This document shows positions 39,401 to 52,226 of a DNA stretch of 64,000 nucleotides, in pieces. Both the position numbers and the translations under genes were made by a program. A model generated the notes under the pieces. That model made no database searches, had not been told where the DNA came from, and saw only the letters and a list, made by a program, of their open reading frames with translations. Each line of letters begins with the position of its first letter. Position 1 is the stretch's first letter. Location: assembly GCA_021234155.1 (NCBI GenBank), contig JAJEKV010000022.1:8403961-8467960 (forward strand). The letters are read 5' to 3'. Source of the stretch: Isoetes taiwanensis. Lineage: Eukaryota; Streptophyta; Lycopodiopsida; Isoetales; Isoetaceae.

Positions 39401-39656
39401 CTTGTATCCGGTGCAAAAGGCATGCATCATGATCTTTGTTGAGTCACCTCCTAATGTCAGCGAAGTTTGCTAATATAAACTAAGCGAGGAGGAGAAAGGG
39501 AAGGCGAGCCAGATTCGTAGGCGATCGCCCTCCGAGGTTACATCTTCAATTAATGGAAGGCGGTTTAGGTGCATGACGATTTGAAGCAATGTGGCACTAC
39601 TTACTCGACAATGATAGCTGCAAGCACACATCGTAAAAAGTAGAATATGTTTTAGA
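36491..39656. other. No recognisable gene
   Basis: AT-rich sequence with short frames only. A diverged pair of satellite-like monomers lies at 37860-38165. A minus-strand frame at 38655-38888 (MSASSSLDFIFSHEDRENSE) is protein-like in composition but unrecognised. Confidence 0.4.
37860..38165. repeat. Diverged relatives of the 180-bp repeat
   Basis: GGCCATAACTCC occurs at about 38038, preceded by TTTACAGCAGCGTAGAAA where the 18.4-kb repeat has TTTACAGTCGGGTAGAAA. Blocks like TTTTCAAAATCCTAGTGTAA align with TTTTCCAAATTCCTAGCAGA. At least parts of two monomers are present in the same orientation. This shows the family is dispersed, not confined to one locus. Confidence 0.65.
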
Positions 39657-39834
39657 TATGAATGATCCAAAGACAGCTAGTGCCATGAAGAGGCTTTCCA
39701 ACAAACGTAGATATGTTCTGGTCAATGTGCCAAATGATGCAAGGCCATTGCTAGTCTTTATCAACCGTAAAAGTGGAGCCCAACATGGAGCCAGTCTATG
39801 CAGAAGATTCAATATGTTGCTGAATCCTGTTCAG
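39657..39834 (+). pseudogene. Diacylglycerol kinase catalytic-domain exon
   Basis: Diacylglycerol kinases phosphorylate diacylglycerol to phosphatidic acid. The exon follows a TTTTAG acceptor and reads [20 protein letters not shown] and then [11 protein letters not shown], ending at CAG|GTATTC. This is the start of the DAGK catalytic domain of plant type DGKs (P-L-L-V-F-I-N-x-K-S-G). About 60 residues are present, without the downstream glycine-rich ATP-binding loop. The frame is open throughout. Neighbouring exons were not found, so it is an isolated exon. Confidence 0.85.
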
Positions 39835-40973
39835 GTATTCATTATATAGAAAAATAAGGTTTTGATTGTTAAAATTAGAAGTACTTTGAAGTGACAAGAC
39901 ATCATACATGTTTAGATGTCTCAAACGTCTTTGTACCAAAGATTTTCCAATCGAACACACTAAGATGTCTCAAATTGTCGCTAAAAACTGTAATTTGAGA
40001 TATTTGACTATTCAGCTAAGCATTTTGATGGAAGTGCAAGTTGGCAAGAAAGAAAGATTATTATAACATATACGAGAGACCACTTGGGTCTATGAGACCA
40101 TTTATACAGCAATCATGTACAGCTATAGGCGCATTTGCAGCCTCCTAGAAAGAGAGAAAGAAAAATTAAAGCTTACAAAGCTTATTGTTGATTCTGCATC
40201 TAATCTTGATATTTTAGTTCTAGTCCCTGATCAAAGCCTGTTGTTCTATTACATCGTTTTTGCATGCTGAATGAATATCAGGTGTTTGTTTGTTGCTACT
40301 TCAATGTTCCCTTTTCACTTGAGACCGAATATTTTTTCTTCTTGAGCGTAGTTTTGCTTGGGATGTACATCCTTGAGGTAATCTTTTTCTCTGCCCCTTC
40401 TTTCCTAGTGTAGAAAAAGAGTAAGCAAACAGTAGCTGGTTGTGTTGACCAATCATAGAACTGTTCGCATCTCCAAGCTTGGTAAAGTTATGAGTATTTT
40501 GGCCATGTTCATGTTGTATATGTCAAGTGTGCATGGTGTACTGAATTTGTGTAGAAATCATTCTAAATACTTGCTCATTGCTATGGGACAACTTGCTCAT
40601 TATTCCTTCCTTCCTAGGTTTTTGTATGTTTTGCCATTTTTCTGTTAGTTCCGTACTAGTTTTGACGTTCTTATTTCAGTTTTAGTTTTGTCGTTTTTTA
40701 TTCTATTTTCAATTTCGCTTCTTCCCTTCACTGTAGCAAGACTCATTCACCCATATAAATCCGTTGTTAAATCATGTCTTTGTTGCTCTATTCTTGGCAA
40801 ATCATATAGCAGAGCCATGTATGAGAAGGCCGTTCTGCATGATGCTGTTCTGCATGATGCTGTCGGACTGCCATAGCAACTCGAGCCTATGCTTTCAGAG
40901 TTTATCTTGCATTTTTGAAGAAGCATAATCTTAAAAGTTGTAACTAACATGCAATATATGAACGTTTATGTAG
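39835..40973. other. Intron-like or intergenic filler
   Basis: AT-rich sequence between the DGK exon and the 14-3-3 exons. There is a 12-bp near-duplication (CTGCATGATGCT twice at 40837-40861). No gene is recognised. Confidence 0.5.
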
Positions 40974-41237
40974 GGCTTGCAGCAAGCGTTTGATGAAGCT
41001 ATTGCAGAGCTTGATGCATTGAACGAAGAATCCTACAAGGATAGCACATTGATTATGCAGCTTCTCAGGAACAACTTAACTTTGTGGACCTCTGATCTGC
41101 AGGAGGATGGAGGTATGTTTTGTTCCTTTGACTTATTTATACTCTTATGAACTTCCACTACTATGGACTTGCTTGTTACAGGAGAAGACCAGGTGAAAGG
41201 TGATGAGGCTGGCATGCTTGATGATGCAGAGGCTTGA
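40974..41237 (+). pseudogene. 14-3-3 (GF14) C-terminal fragment, two exons with stop codon
   Basis: 14-3-3 proteins are dimeric phosphoserine/threonine-binding regulators. Exon 40974-41112 reads [20 protein letters not shown] and then [20 protein letters not shown], helices 8-9 that line the ligand groove, and ends at GAG|GTATG. A short intron ends in TTACAG. Exon 41182-41237 reads EDQVKGDEAGMLDDAEA and a natural TGA stop. Both exons are in frame and splice sites are good. R-N-N-L replaces the usual R-D-N-L. Exons for the first ~190 residues are absent upstream within 1 kb. It is the best preserved host fragment in the window. Confidence 0.85.
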
Positions 41238-44200
41238 TGATGCAGAGCTTCATGCACATGACCTAAGAACATCTTATTATGAATGTGCAGTGACAGGTTC
41301 CATATTAAAGACTGATTGTATGCCTTTCAAGGCAAGCATGTAATGAATGACAACACGATTCTGTTAGTTACCTGGAATCACTTCTTCCTCTTGCACTGCT
41401 TAGTAGAGGAGGTTCAGAGAACTCTTTATTTTTTCTAAGGTCTCCAGTATCCTCTAGATTCTGCTGTGTTTTATGGCCATAAGAGTTTCTATGATGTCGG
41501 CTCATTTCTTGAAAGGAATCTATTTGATAATTTGTATATCTGTTTTGTTATGCGGCAGCATGTGACTTGTGTGGACGGCTACTGCTATGAATAAATTCTT
41601 TTGTATGTGTTTTTGAGTAGCATGGTTATATGGTTGTATGTGTCCTGTTAAGGTGGGAATTGAAACAGTGCGTGCTACAAAGACTGAAAACTGGTTTCAG
41701 TTTGTAACTGAGATATTTCTGGACATTTTTGGCTTGTGTTGGTTAAAATATAACGGAGACGTGCAGACCTGTCGTAACGTTGTTACAAAGTTGTAAGACG
41801 TGGCAAAACGGTTGCCACAATTTCCAGAAGGTTTAGCCGAGGAGCACGATCCTGGCCCAAGGTTAGGGTTTTGGAAATTGGAATAGGGGTTTGATTTTGG
41901 GTCAAGATGTTGCAAGTTTATTGTATCTTACTTTAATTATATTCATAAGACGTTATCTATATTGTAGAAAACTTTTTGGGAACTTGCCTTCATGGTGAGG
42001 TGTATTTTTTTTACCGTATGTTCTAAAGCTCTTAGTGAGAATTTTGAACCACTAGGAAATAATTTTTAGCAGCCTGTTTGCTAAACCAGGTCTCTAAAAA
42101 ACATTCGAAAATGCAGATGCCTAGGATGTTGCATGTTCTAACAATCCTAGGGTCAAAGAATTAAATGAAAATCTTGCATGCATTCCTTTGAATTTCGACC
42201 TCTGGCTACAGCCGTGTTGACTACAACAGTGCTTAAAAGAACTTGGAACTTTCTCTAGGAAATGACATGTATGACCCTATAAGGCTTGTGTTTGAAAGAA
42301 ATCTTGGCCTGTTGAAGACATCTGTGTCTGGATTAAAAAAAGAAACAACTTAGAAAAAGCTGAGTAGTGAAAAACAAAAAATTGGGCTTATGTAGATTTG
42401 GACGATAGCCTTAGTGTTGTCGCATCTAAACCGGAATTGCAAGAAGCCGCACTCGATTCTGCCATGTTCATATGATTCATGTGCTTGGAAAAGCAACATC
42501 TGTGCTTTGACTCAAAATAGTGCTATGATATAGATGGGATTTGCTGATACCAACCGCTTCTTAGATTTGCTTTTCATGGGTAGGACAAAACGGTATTTTG
42601 CCATATGTCGATCATGCAAAACTTGCAAAGCGCCGCACATGCAATCTAGAAACCATGGCGAAGCTTCCTTTTAACGGCCAAGCCTCGCTGTTAGGCAATG
42701 ACTGAGGCATGCGTGCATCTCTTTCTTTGAGCCTCGCGATACACCGTAATATTTGCATTGTTCATGTCTTCAATGGCTTGTTTTTTTTGCCTTGCAGAAC
42801 CTTTTGCTCGTCCCATCTCGCTTCTCCCAGAATAATTCCGTGAATGGCTATGGCATATTGAAGATCCACCCTCTTTCTCGTAAGAACTCCATTTCCTTTT
42901 TTTTTTTTGTTGGGATTCTCATCCACCGCTCAACTTGAGTCCAAATAGCAAAATGATCCGCCCTCTATCGCATTTAGTTATGGCAGCCCACGATTGGTAG
43001 ATGTGGCTTTAAAGAAGGATTTCACAATTGTGATGCCCAAACAAACTAACATAACTACTATGAACATTAATTAACACAAACCATTACATTAGACATGTTT
43101 AAAATTAAATTCCCCCTTAAACCCCCTTTTGTTTGGGTGCATATTCACACGGGGGGTGACTCCGGGCAACGAGAGTCGTTGGATAGGCATATTCATCCCT
43201 TATTCCTTTTAAACCTTTTCATGATTGTGCAATGTGTATGCAAAGTTAATGGAGGTGAAACAGTTCCAATGAATTATAGCGACGGAAAGAGGGAGAGGCA
43301 TTGGGAATGGGCATGGTTCGGGACGTGAGTATTTTTTTTTAATAGTCTTACATATTAAGGAATGACTAAAATCAATGTCTCAATTTTAGATAACTAATAA
43401 ATATATACTAGCTGTTTATCACCATCGATATTGTTTGCAAGCATTGAAGGGGTGGGAATATGAAGCCGCTGACCATTGAACCATGATAGCCGCTTTTCTG
43501 ACTCCTTTTGCATTTAACTTGCCTAAGCATTATCTTTTTTTATCCTCTCATGCATGAAGGCTCAATGCTGGTGTTTTGCTTAAGAATTTTGTGAAGCCCA
43601 GCCCGAGATTGTTCAATTGGTTGCGATGGATATGGCTATCAACAATTTTGCTCCAAATTTGACTTCGCTTTTTTGCTCAAGTCGGGCGTGAGAATCGAGA
43701 GGGATTTAGCTACGGGCTTTGTGTCCGAAGTTCTCGCTTTGCACCTCCCCGAGTTTACACCATCCTTGATGAATAGGTTTATAACCACCTCTCGAGGAAG
43801 ACAGCTTGGGGTTTTGGTAGTCAGCAGCTTGTGTTTATGGGTCTTAGAGTTTAGATTTACCGTCGAACAAGCATGTATTTATCTTGTGTGGATTTTATTT
43901 GCAGGTTTTGAAAGATGGGTTGAGTTCGGTCAATATTCCTTTGCCATTGACGAAAACAACAGTACAATTTCTCACAAAATGCAAGGACGATAGCATCCAT
44001 GTCTAAATAATAATTGCACAAGTAATATTTTGAATATTGGTTTCTCCCCTTAGCAATTCACTTCCTTTGTTTTTGAATTACGCCCAGCCATTCTCATGGT
44101 TTGGTAGCCAAGGGCAATGTATGTGAGACCCGTTATTGAGATGATAATTATGGTTTTAGCTACCCCAAGTATAGCAAAAGTAAAAGCCCCTCAAATGAGG

Positions 44201-47200
44201 TCCTAATCATAATGCGTAAAATGTTGAGCTAATTGGGCGATGATCCACTCAACTATAGACGATTGAAGGACCGATGGTGATTTAGTCTTGACCTGCACTA
44301 ATTGATACTTATACAAGAACCATGTAGAAGAACTGGGTCATATGGTAAACTTCTAGCAGCAGCTTGTTTATGTGGTCAATGAGGCAAAAGTCCGCGGCTC
44401 CCGAGCCTTCACATTTTACATACCTTACCGTTGGACATTATGAATGGTGCCTATCACATGGAGAATGAATGCTGCAAGTTATAGGGAAATCCATCATGGG
44501 TAACTCAAAGATATAGATCATGCATTCGATAAGAATATCATAGCCATTTTTAAAACATGGGGAACAATTTGGGCTTTCCGCTTTATACATTGCATGTCCA
44601 TATTGATGTTTTGCTTTTAAGGGCTCAACATTTACAAGACAAATAGAGTTTTGTGGCCAATTGAAGATCATATCCCCCCGATTCACATTTCAGAACATTT
44701 GTAGCAGCTTTAAAGCTCGAGAGCCTATACAAAAGGCATCTCTATAGGGCTTCACAAAGTGTCAGATCTTCGGATTTAGAGTAAAACCATGTTTTTGTTT
44801 GTTGTGTCTTGATTGTGTAATGCACATCTTTGATTATTCATGCTGCCTATTTGCGTGAAATGCTTTGACCGTATGACTAGGTTATTTGGAGTATCGCTAG
44901 AAGATTGCCGAAAGCGTAATGCCAAACTCGGAATTTCGTGGTTTGATTCTCGCAGTACCAGAGTTGTTTTATTTTGCTTGCCCGTAAGCTTGAAGAGTTA
45001 CAATTTTCGTGCTATTCTTGAGCCGAAGTGTGATTGATTCAAAACTAAACCTTTAAGGTGCGTGATCCCCTTTTCTCGCTTCCTCGCTTCTAGAATAAGG
45101 GCGACCGCAGATCTCTTTGATTATTTTAATGGTTCTTTCAGCCGCCCCATGTTCTTAAGTGCAGATAATGAAATTAAGAAATCACAAAGAATCTGGCAAT
45201 CTTTCTATTGTAACAGCCAATAAAAAGGCGATCTTTTGCGCTATTGTTTTGGCATCTTTTAAATGCTTAGGCATGTTGTGCTATTCGCTCTACAAGAGTT
45301 GGACTCAGCTTTTATAGGGTGGTTGGTTTCATCATGTTTATGGCTTTCAAAGCTTTAGATATCTAAATATTCTAATCAAATATCCAAAATGTTTTAGTAC
45401 CGACCAAGTAGTTGAAAGACTCCAAAGGATGCAAAATGGATCCAGCTTTTTGTTCGACGGATCAACTAAAGATTTTGAAGGCTTTAAAACTTTAATATCG
45501 TGATAGTTGAAGGAAGCGATCTAATATAACTCGCATTTCTTTTACAGATTAAATTTTTTATCCGAGCCTCTCATTTCTTTATTTTGCAGGGGTAATGCCG
45601 AAAAAGCAGCCTTTGAACATATGACATTTTAATGCAAGGTAATCAATGAATGACAATGCAACCACCTTTGATAAAATAAAGACCGGTTCAATGCAATAAC
45701 GACCAATGGATTTGGGATTGCAGTTATGGAATTGGCCGAAGACCATGAACACCGATTCTTTAAGAATGGCTAACCGCACAATGGTAATTGGTTCGAAAAT
45801 TGCCGATGCTTGGGTTCTTATTTCATGGTTTGAAATTTGTATCTATTTGGAACATGGTAATTGGTTCAAAAATTACTAGATGCTTGCTCCGCACCTACAT
45901 GCTAAATATAGTACATTTTTTCTTAATTGTTTTTCCGATTAAATGGGTGACCCTAATCATCTACGATGCGCTTTATCTATTTTTAACGCTATGAAAGAAA
46001 CCTTCTCATTAGACAAGATTTTGAAGTTCCTTATTGATGCATAAGATGCCTTTATTAGACAGCTTTTTTTGAGATGTTTATTGGTACATAACGAAGATTT
46101 CATCACCAAGGGCTTAATGTAAGAAGATTTTATATTTTGAGAAGAGTGGTTCATGGGTCATAGACGAGAGATCAAACTCCCCGTTGACTTCATCCAAGCC
46201 CGTAATTGTGTTTGATAATGTACACTCCTCGATAGCTTGAACCGATATTACAAGTTGAGGCCCCGAAAACATGCTTCCTTTGTATATATCTAGAATAATC
46301 GTGATTGACAGAGATATGAAGCCCATATGAGGGCTATCTGCTCGCATTCTCAAGTTGCTTCCCTGTTATGGAGCTTGACATAAAATTTAGTGCATTAAGG
46401 GACAATATTTAGTTTGTTATACCTTAAGCTACCTCAAATTTACCAGAACTTATTCATGTTGTTTAATGGAAAAGACTCAATGAACAACTCATGTTCTTTG
46501 CATACACGTCAAACATTGCTTTTATAGAAAGAAAGCTATACCTCCTTTACAACCTCGCCTATAGTCTTATAATCATCAAATGTTGTTCCTTTCGCTTGAT
46601 TGCTCCAATCCAATTTGTTTGTTGAGTTATAATTGTATATTTGACTATGTCATTGTGGTATGAGGATGTTGAACCATTGTACGCCAGTGAAACAAGGAAC
46701 CGCAAAACGAAGCATACCAAATCAAGGTAAAATTTGGCCAGGAAAGCAATTCAATACAATATTCCTCTCCACAAGTTCATCTCGCAAGATGTAGTTCCTC
46801 TCGCAATTTGACACGCAGAGTTGATTTGAACTTGCTAGAGCATCATTATATGGAAAATCAAAAGCCATTGCAAGTCTCAGATACTACATTGCAAAAGGTG
46901 GCTTGATTGACTACAGGATGCTGATTTACTATTTTTGGTGAATGCCTTGCAAGATTGTCAATGCAAAGTATTGAATTAGAAATAGAAACCCGTAGGAGAG
47001 TTACATTTTGCGGCTCAGTAATAGTCTGCAATGCCATGTCTACATTACTGTTGTTTGTGAAGCTTGTGGATTTTGGAATTTAGTGTCACTGGATTCCAAT
47101 TGGTGCACTTTCAAATGTGCTTTTTTGTGTTATCTTATTATAATAAAACATGTATAAAGCTTATAAAAACACCAAGGCCCCTATCTCTGATTTTATAGCA

Positions 47201-48404
47201 TCAGTTGCAACAACTCAGTCCTAAAACCCGTGGGTAATGGTAGTTTATGATTTGTTCTATTTTATTTAGTAATGCAATATTTGCTATAGTCTAAATAACA
47301 ATGAAAATCTAATTTTGCAATTTTGAAACAATATGAAGTAAAAAATCATAGCCGGCATTGTCAACTTCCAATATTAACGACGCAAGCTTTGTCAACTATA
47401 ACTTGAAAACAAAGGTGGATGCTTGCTAAGTCGATGCTTTAATGTGGTGGCATGTCATTCCATCTTTTTGTGTCCCACGCGGCTCCACACTTATGACCTG
47501 TCAATTCCCACAATCTATTTGCAAAAGCGATGGCAACAGCTTTTTCATCAAAAGGACAAGTAATAGAATGTTGCACTATTTGTTTTTCCATTGCAATCAA
47601 ACTACCGACACTTTTATGAAAGATGTTGTAGCAAGAAAGCATAAGTGTTGCCCAACGGCCATGGTCGCTACGATTTTTTTTCGGGCAATATGCTTTGCTC
47701 GAATGGTAAATTCCAAGTTGCCGCCCGATTTGTTTTATGCAAAATGCGATTATATCCGAATTTCATGTGGGAGATCTTGCCCATTTGGGTTTCTTGATTA
47801 CTTGCTTTCCTAAGATAGCTCTAGTGGCATAGCTTGAGGAGGTTGTCCATCCGCTTATGCCAAATATTAACATCAGCCTTTCTTTCCATTCTTTCCATCA
47901 CCATAGGCATTCTCCGTGGGTTTGTGCCAGCTTGGATTACTGAAGAGTTGGAATTGGCACATGATTTCCAAGTAGCATGTGGATATTGAGCTTGGTGCTT
48001 TGTGAGGTGATAATAAGCTCAAATGTTAAGTAAACTGGGAGGTCGGGCTGTATCGGGCTTAGGACAACTTTAGAACTAGCTCTATATTGAGAAAGATTAA
48101 AAAGTAAGCTTTTCAAGTGGAGGTTGAGAATATGAAAGCATTGGCACCCCTGATCCATGTTTGGACCTCGGCCTTTAGGTCCTTTAGGTCCTTTAATTAG
48201 AAAGGGCGCCAGAACGGTATTTTAGGCAACAAAAAAATTCATGTGATAGCAATAAATTAGTGGATTATGATATTCATGTAAGCAAATAGAATTTTGGGAT
48301 TTACCAATGATTACTTGTTGTAGATTGTTAAATGACTAGTAGACAATTATATAAATCTATATGGCATTGTTGATCGATCCAACTTCCACTATTATATTGA
48401 CTTC
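41238..48404. other. Long gene-poor stretch, probably decayed transposons
   Basis: About 7.2 kb. The first few hundred bases may be the 3' untranslated region of the 14-3-3 fragment. Frames such as 43673-43993 (plus), 44438-44686 (minus) and 47442-47813 (plus) have no recognised family. Many isolated splice-like and short frames look like decayed retroelement sequence, but no RT, integrase or protease motif is clear. Confidence 0.4.
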
Positions 48405-49395
48405 TTTGAACTTAATTTTTGACACTCAATTTTAGATACTCTATTTAAGCTCAAATTTCACTTTCACCATATTTTGAGAATTTGGTGACAATACTACAAC
48501 GCAAGTAATAATTTGAAAATTTGGCACAATATCACTAATAACTTCGCTCGCCATGTGCTCCCTTGATAGTTGGTAGTAAAAAGGTCTTAGCCCTTGAGGT
48601 TGAGGTTCTCAGACATTAGAAACTTGAAACGCGGCAGACGATTTTGGCATTGTTTTGTAGGGGATCTCAAGGAAGGGTGTGCTTTGCAATGATTTTTGAA
48701 TAATCTTAAGGAATACTCCAAAGAGTTTGGGGAATGTTAATATATCTCCTCGAAACTCTCAAGAATCTTATAGAATATTTTCAAAATATTGATAGTCTTA
48801 ATGGAATGTCGATAAAGTTAAAAAATCTTATAGAAACTTAATACGACGCATATCTGCCTCCGTGACACTAAAAATTTGGTGACAATACTACCAATAACTT
48901 CTTTCACCATGTTCTCCCTTGAAAGTTGGTAGTAAAAAGGTCTTAGCCCTTAAGGTGAGGTTCTCCGATTGCCGTAAACTTAAAACATGCAGGACGATTG
49001 ACTTCTTCTAACTTAATTTTTGACACTCAACTTTAGATACTTATCTATTTAAGCTCAAATTTTACTTTCAATGATATTTTGAGAATTTGGTGACAATACT
49101 ACAACGCGCGTAATAATTTGAAAAATTTGGCGACAATATCGCTAATAACTTCGCTCGCCATGTGCTCCCTTGATAGTTGGTAGTAAAAAAAAGGTCTTAG
49201 CCCTTGAGGTTGAGGTTCAGCATTGCTAGAAACTTGAAACGCAAGGGTGACGATTTTGGCATTGTTTTGTAGGGATCTTAAGGAAGGGTGTGCTTTGCAA
49301 TGATTTTTTGAATAATCTTAAGGAATACCCAAAGAGTTTGGGGAATGTTAATATATCTCTAGAAACTCTCAAGAATCTTATAGAATATTTTCAAA
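48405..49395. repeat. Tandem repeat of a roughly 390-bp module, two full and one partial copy
   Basis: Copies at about 48405-48795 and 49005-49395 begin TTGACTTCTT and share blocks such as CTCGCCATGTGCTCCCTTGA and TTGCAATGATTTTTGAATAA. A partial copy lies between (48868-49000). The right copy ends abruptly at the start of an inverted-repeat element fragment (49396). Related pieces occur at 21226 and, inverted, 34346. Confidence 0.8.
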
Positions 49396-49612
49396 TTTGA
49401 TTTGATGGGGGCATGCATGGGGCATGGATGGGGCATGCACCCCATCCTCCTATCGACGCAAGTAATGCGGAGAAATCGGGTTAAGGAAGGTGCCATCTCG
49501 GGATGACACGTAATCAACCCCAAGCAGCCCCCTTTATTTGGGGGCTTTGATGCAGGCAGGATCTAGGGATTCAATTGGGGCATTTTATGTAGACCGTCAA
49601 TCCTGGTACTAG
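49396..49612. mobile_element. Fragment of the inverted-repeat element
   Basis: The segment TTTGATGGGGGCATGCATGG and the following CATGCACCCCATCC match 8586-8630, and CAAGCAGCCCCCTTTATTTG matches 15480-15500. It looks compressed compared with the 15-kb copy: several GC-rich pieces are missing, again mostly around CTG and CCG sites. Confidence 0.7.
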
Positions 49613-51202
49613 GCATTTCCCTTCAACAATAACGCCTTGTTATAAGTTGGCAGCAAAAATTAATGACCCACGCTATTTAACGTTAAGCACTCTTTTTATT
49701 TCCATGCATTGGCTATTTTTGCATTCTAAGCCGAAAGCACGTGTATGGGCATGTGGTCTGAACTCCATTTGCTCCTTATGACGACTTCTGTTTTGGAGCT
49801 TGTCATAGAAAATCTTTTTGTCGGCCCCTCTCCCTAATGCATTCATTTGCAAAAACCATTCCGAAAATATTAATCCCTCAGAGTTCGGGAACTAATAGCC
49901 ATTTTGCCGGAGCCCCAGCCACCCCCGCTCTTGCTTGGTTCTCCGCCTTCTAAGAATAGTTGTTTTATGAAAGGGCAAATCCCACACATGATTTTTAAGG
50001 TTGTGTTGCGGGATTAATTGCCGGCTCTTGGTCGCATGCATGTTTTATACATGAAGAACCACAAACAAAGTCAGGCTTCTTGTTGGGGACCCGCTTCATA
50101 CTTCATTTTGAGAAGGGAAGAGAATGTCACAGCAAATCGCCAAGATGCTCAGGGCTATGTGCAAAACCCTCAGAAAGGTGAATCAGGTTTGCTGTGATGA
50201 GTAAATAATGCCCTTTGCTCGCTTGGTTTCGATTTGATTGGCTACTTATTCATGAAGATCCCGAAAGCAATTTGTTAAGACTGCTGTAGGATCAATCTTC
50301 CGTGATTTGACCATGGCTTTGTTGGGTTTAATTTTGTGGCTACCTTTGATGGGTTTCTTTGTTCCAAATGGCGTTAAGCTCCCATAGAACTCGACATGGT
50401 GATGTGGAAATTGGAAGAAATTTATGGGAAACAAGCGCCTAATGTAAATGATAAGCTCAATCAGAATTGAAGTTGGATATAGCTCTCGTAGTATTTGTAT
50501 TTACTTTTATTCCCCGATCATACACCGGGCTGTTTTAGATATTATTACTTTGAATTCGTTGTGCCATCAAGGCCTGATATTCTTTTTCAAGCATTTGATT
50601 GGATCTGATGCCCCTCCGTAGTTATCTCCGCCATAGAAGAGGAATTACAAATTTGGTACTAAAAAATGGGTCACCAAGAGTATATTCTTAGGATTCGTGA
50701 TCTATAACTTTGGAAGCTCATAGTAGAAATTTCATACTTCCTTTAAATGTTTTTGAATAGTTTAATTGAATAATGCGGACCTATCACTACAAGTTCATGC
50801 ATCTTCTATAGTATAGGGCTGCGTAATGCACCGGCCATGGTTTTGATTTGTATTAAGGTACTTGCTTTATATGGAGAGAAGCCCGCAAAACCGGCTGCAC
50901 ACTCAGATACAAAGACTCATGAGCATTGCCAGCGCTGCCACATCATTTTCGGCATATTTCATCTTCACCTTTCACCTTGATCTAAAGAATGATCTGAATT
51001 TCTAGATATAAAGGTTATGTCCGATCCGCTGGCCCTTTGTTTGTTTTGTAGATAGTTGTCTCGAATTCACTACAAGCATGCAAAAATTCGTGGTGCAAAA
51101 AATATTATGCTTGGGTGGAGAAGCAACCTCTCGCTTACCGGGTTTGTAGGATCTCAAGGCTCAACTATTTAGATGTGAGCAAGATTGGCTAGATGCTATT
51201 TC
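49613..51202. other. Unassigned repeat-rich stretch
   Basis: Contains the possible copia scrap at 50643-50717 and a 10-base inverted repeat (TCACAGCAAA at 50127, TTTGCTGTGA at 50188). No gene is recognised. Confidence 0.4.
50643..50720 (+). pseudogene. Possible Ty1/copia polyprotein fragment
   Basis: A frame reads NYKFGTKKWVTKSIFLGFVI and then YNFGSS. The K-x-x-x-K-x-I-F-L-G-F/Y pattern is typical of the segment between integrase and reverse transcriptase in copia elements. It is only about 25 residues and no RT motif follows. It could be chance. Confidence 0.3.
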
Positions 51203-51295
51203 TATAGGAAACATATTCATACCATAAGAGTGGAAGTGGTGTGTGTGGGTGTTATTACAAAGGTATCAAGTATTTGAAGGAGATATAGAGGTTGT

Positions 51296-51955
51296 GTATG
51301 GCCTCCTTGAGCCTTTTGAAGCGTGAGAACTGTGAATCAGTTTTGGGCGATTGGCCGACAACCCACCTAGAAGGGGAGAGGTTCTCCTTTCATGCGCTAT
51401 GTCACAGAGATCCAGAGGGTCCATTAATTGCTCTTGTACGTGAAGCCGCTATATAAACTTTGAGAAAATGCCATCTCAAGGCAATCCAAATGAGATCTTA
51501 TCCTTTTTGAGAGGTATTCACTCATCACATTGCCATTAAATATATAGTTTCATCTGGCCTTTGTAAAACATGTTTTTCTATAGCTTTTAAATTGGCTCAT
51601 CAATCTTTGTCCTGCTTTCTCCTCGTGCTAATTTATCAACCAAAGTTATCTCTGCTCTCGATCCCATGTGTAGAGATGATGGGGTATTGTTACAGGATCA
51701 TATTCTAATGTTGCAATTGGGGCATCCGGAGATGATTTCACGACATCTTGGCAAAGTGTAGGTGATAATCTCTTTGCAAAGTGCAGGCAATTAGTCGTCA
51801 AGTATCCCGCAACCATGCACATGGTGCCTTTTGAGGATTGAGGGAAGCTGGTATTATGGCAAAACAAGCGGCAACAAAAAGTGGCACCACCCAAGCCTCC
51901 AAAAGACGCTGTAAACAAGTGGGTCTAACCATTAATTTGTCTCACTGCTGAACTC
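51296..51955 (+). pseudogene. LSD1-like fragment, second copy
   Basis: Corresponds to 81-738. Recognisable pieces include the nucleotide stretches for LADNPPRRGE, FEKMPS and GASGDD, but each frame is broken within 20-40 codons. The splice acceptor before the second exon has lost its CTGCAG sequence, which is one of the CAG/CTG-type changes. Confidence 0.7.
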
Positions 51956-52226
51956 CTAGGCGTGAGCCAATAGAGATACTTCGCCTTGCCGCAGCCTTGG
52001 TTCACCGAATCCAGAGCTCGAGCACCCCGCCGCAATGGTATTAGTTCCTCCGAGTATGGTTTTTTCTCCGCTGTTTCACAGGCTCAATCGATGCAAACAT
52101 GGCGGTAAGGTGTCAAGCAGTTAGATGGTGAAGAACTTGGACTGTGAGCTTCAGAAATGATATTAGACAAAGATGTAGAAGGCCTAATTCATTCGGTCAT
52201 GGAATGCCTTAATTGCTCTCATTAAG
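51955..52226 (+). pseudogene. NUP205-like fragment, second copy
   Basis: Corresponds to 739-1024, starting at CTAGGCGTGAGCC and ending at the same AAG|GTACTCC donor. The frame is interrupted several times. The direct LSD1-NUP205 junction is preserved, so the fusion predates the duplication, if that duplication is real. Confidence 0.6.

Noticed and set aside
50127-50197. tRNA or structured RNA at a TCACAGCAAA/TTTGCTGTGA inverted repeat
   Set aside because: The 10-base stem encloses about 50 bases without anticodon, T-loop or D-loop signatures.
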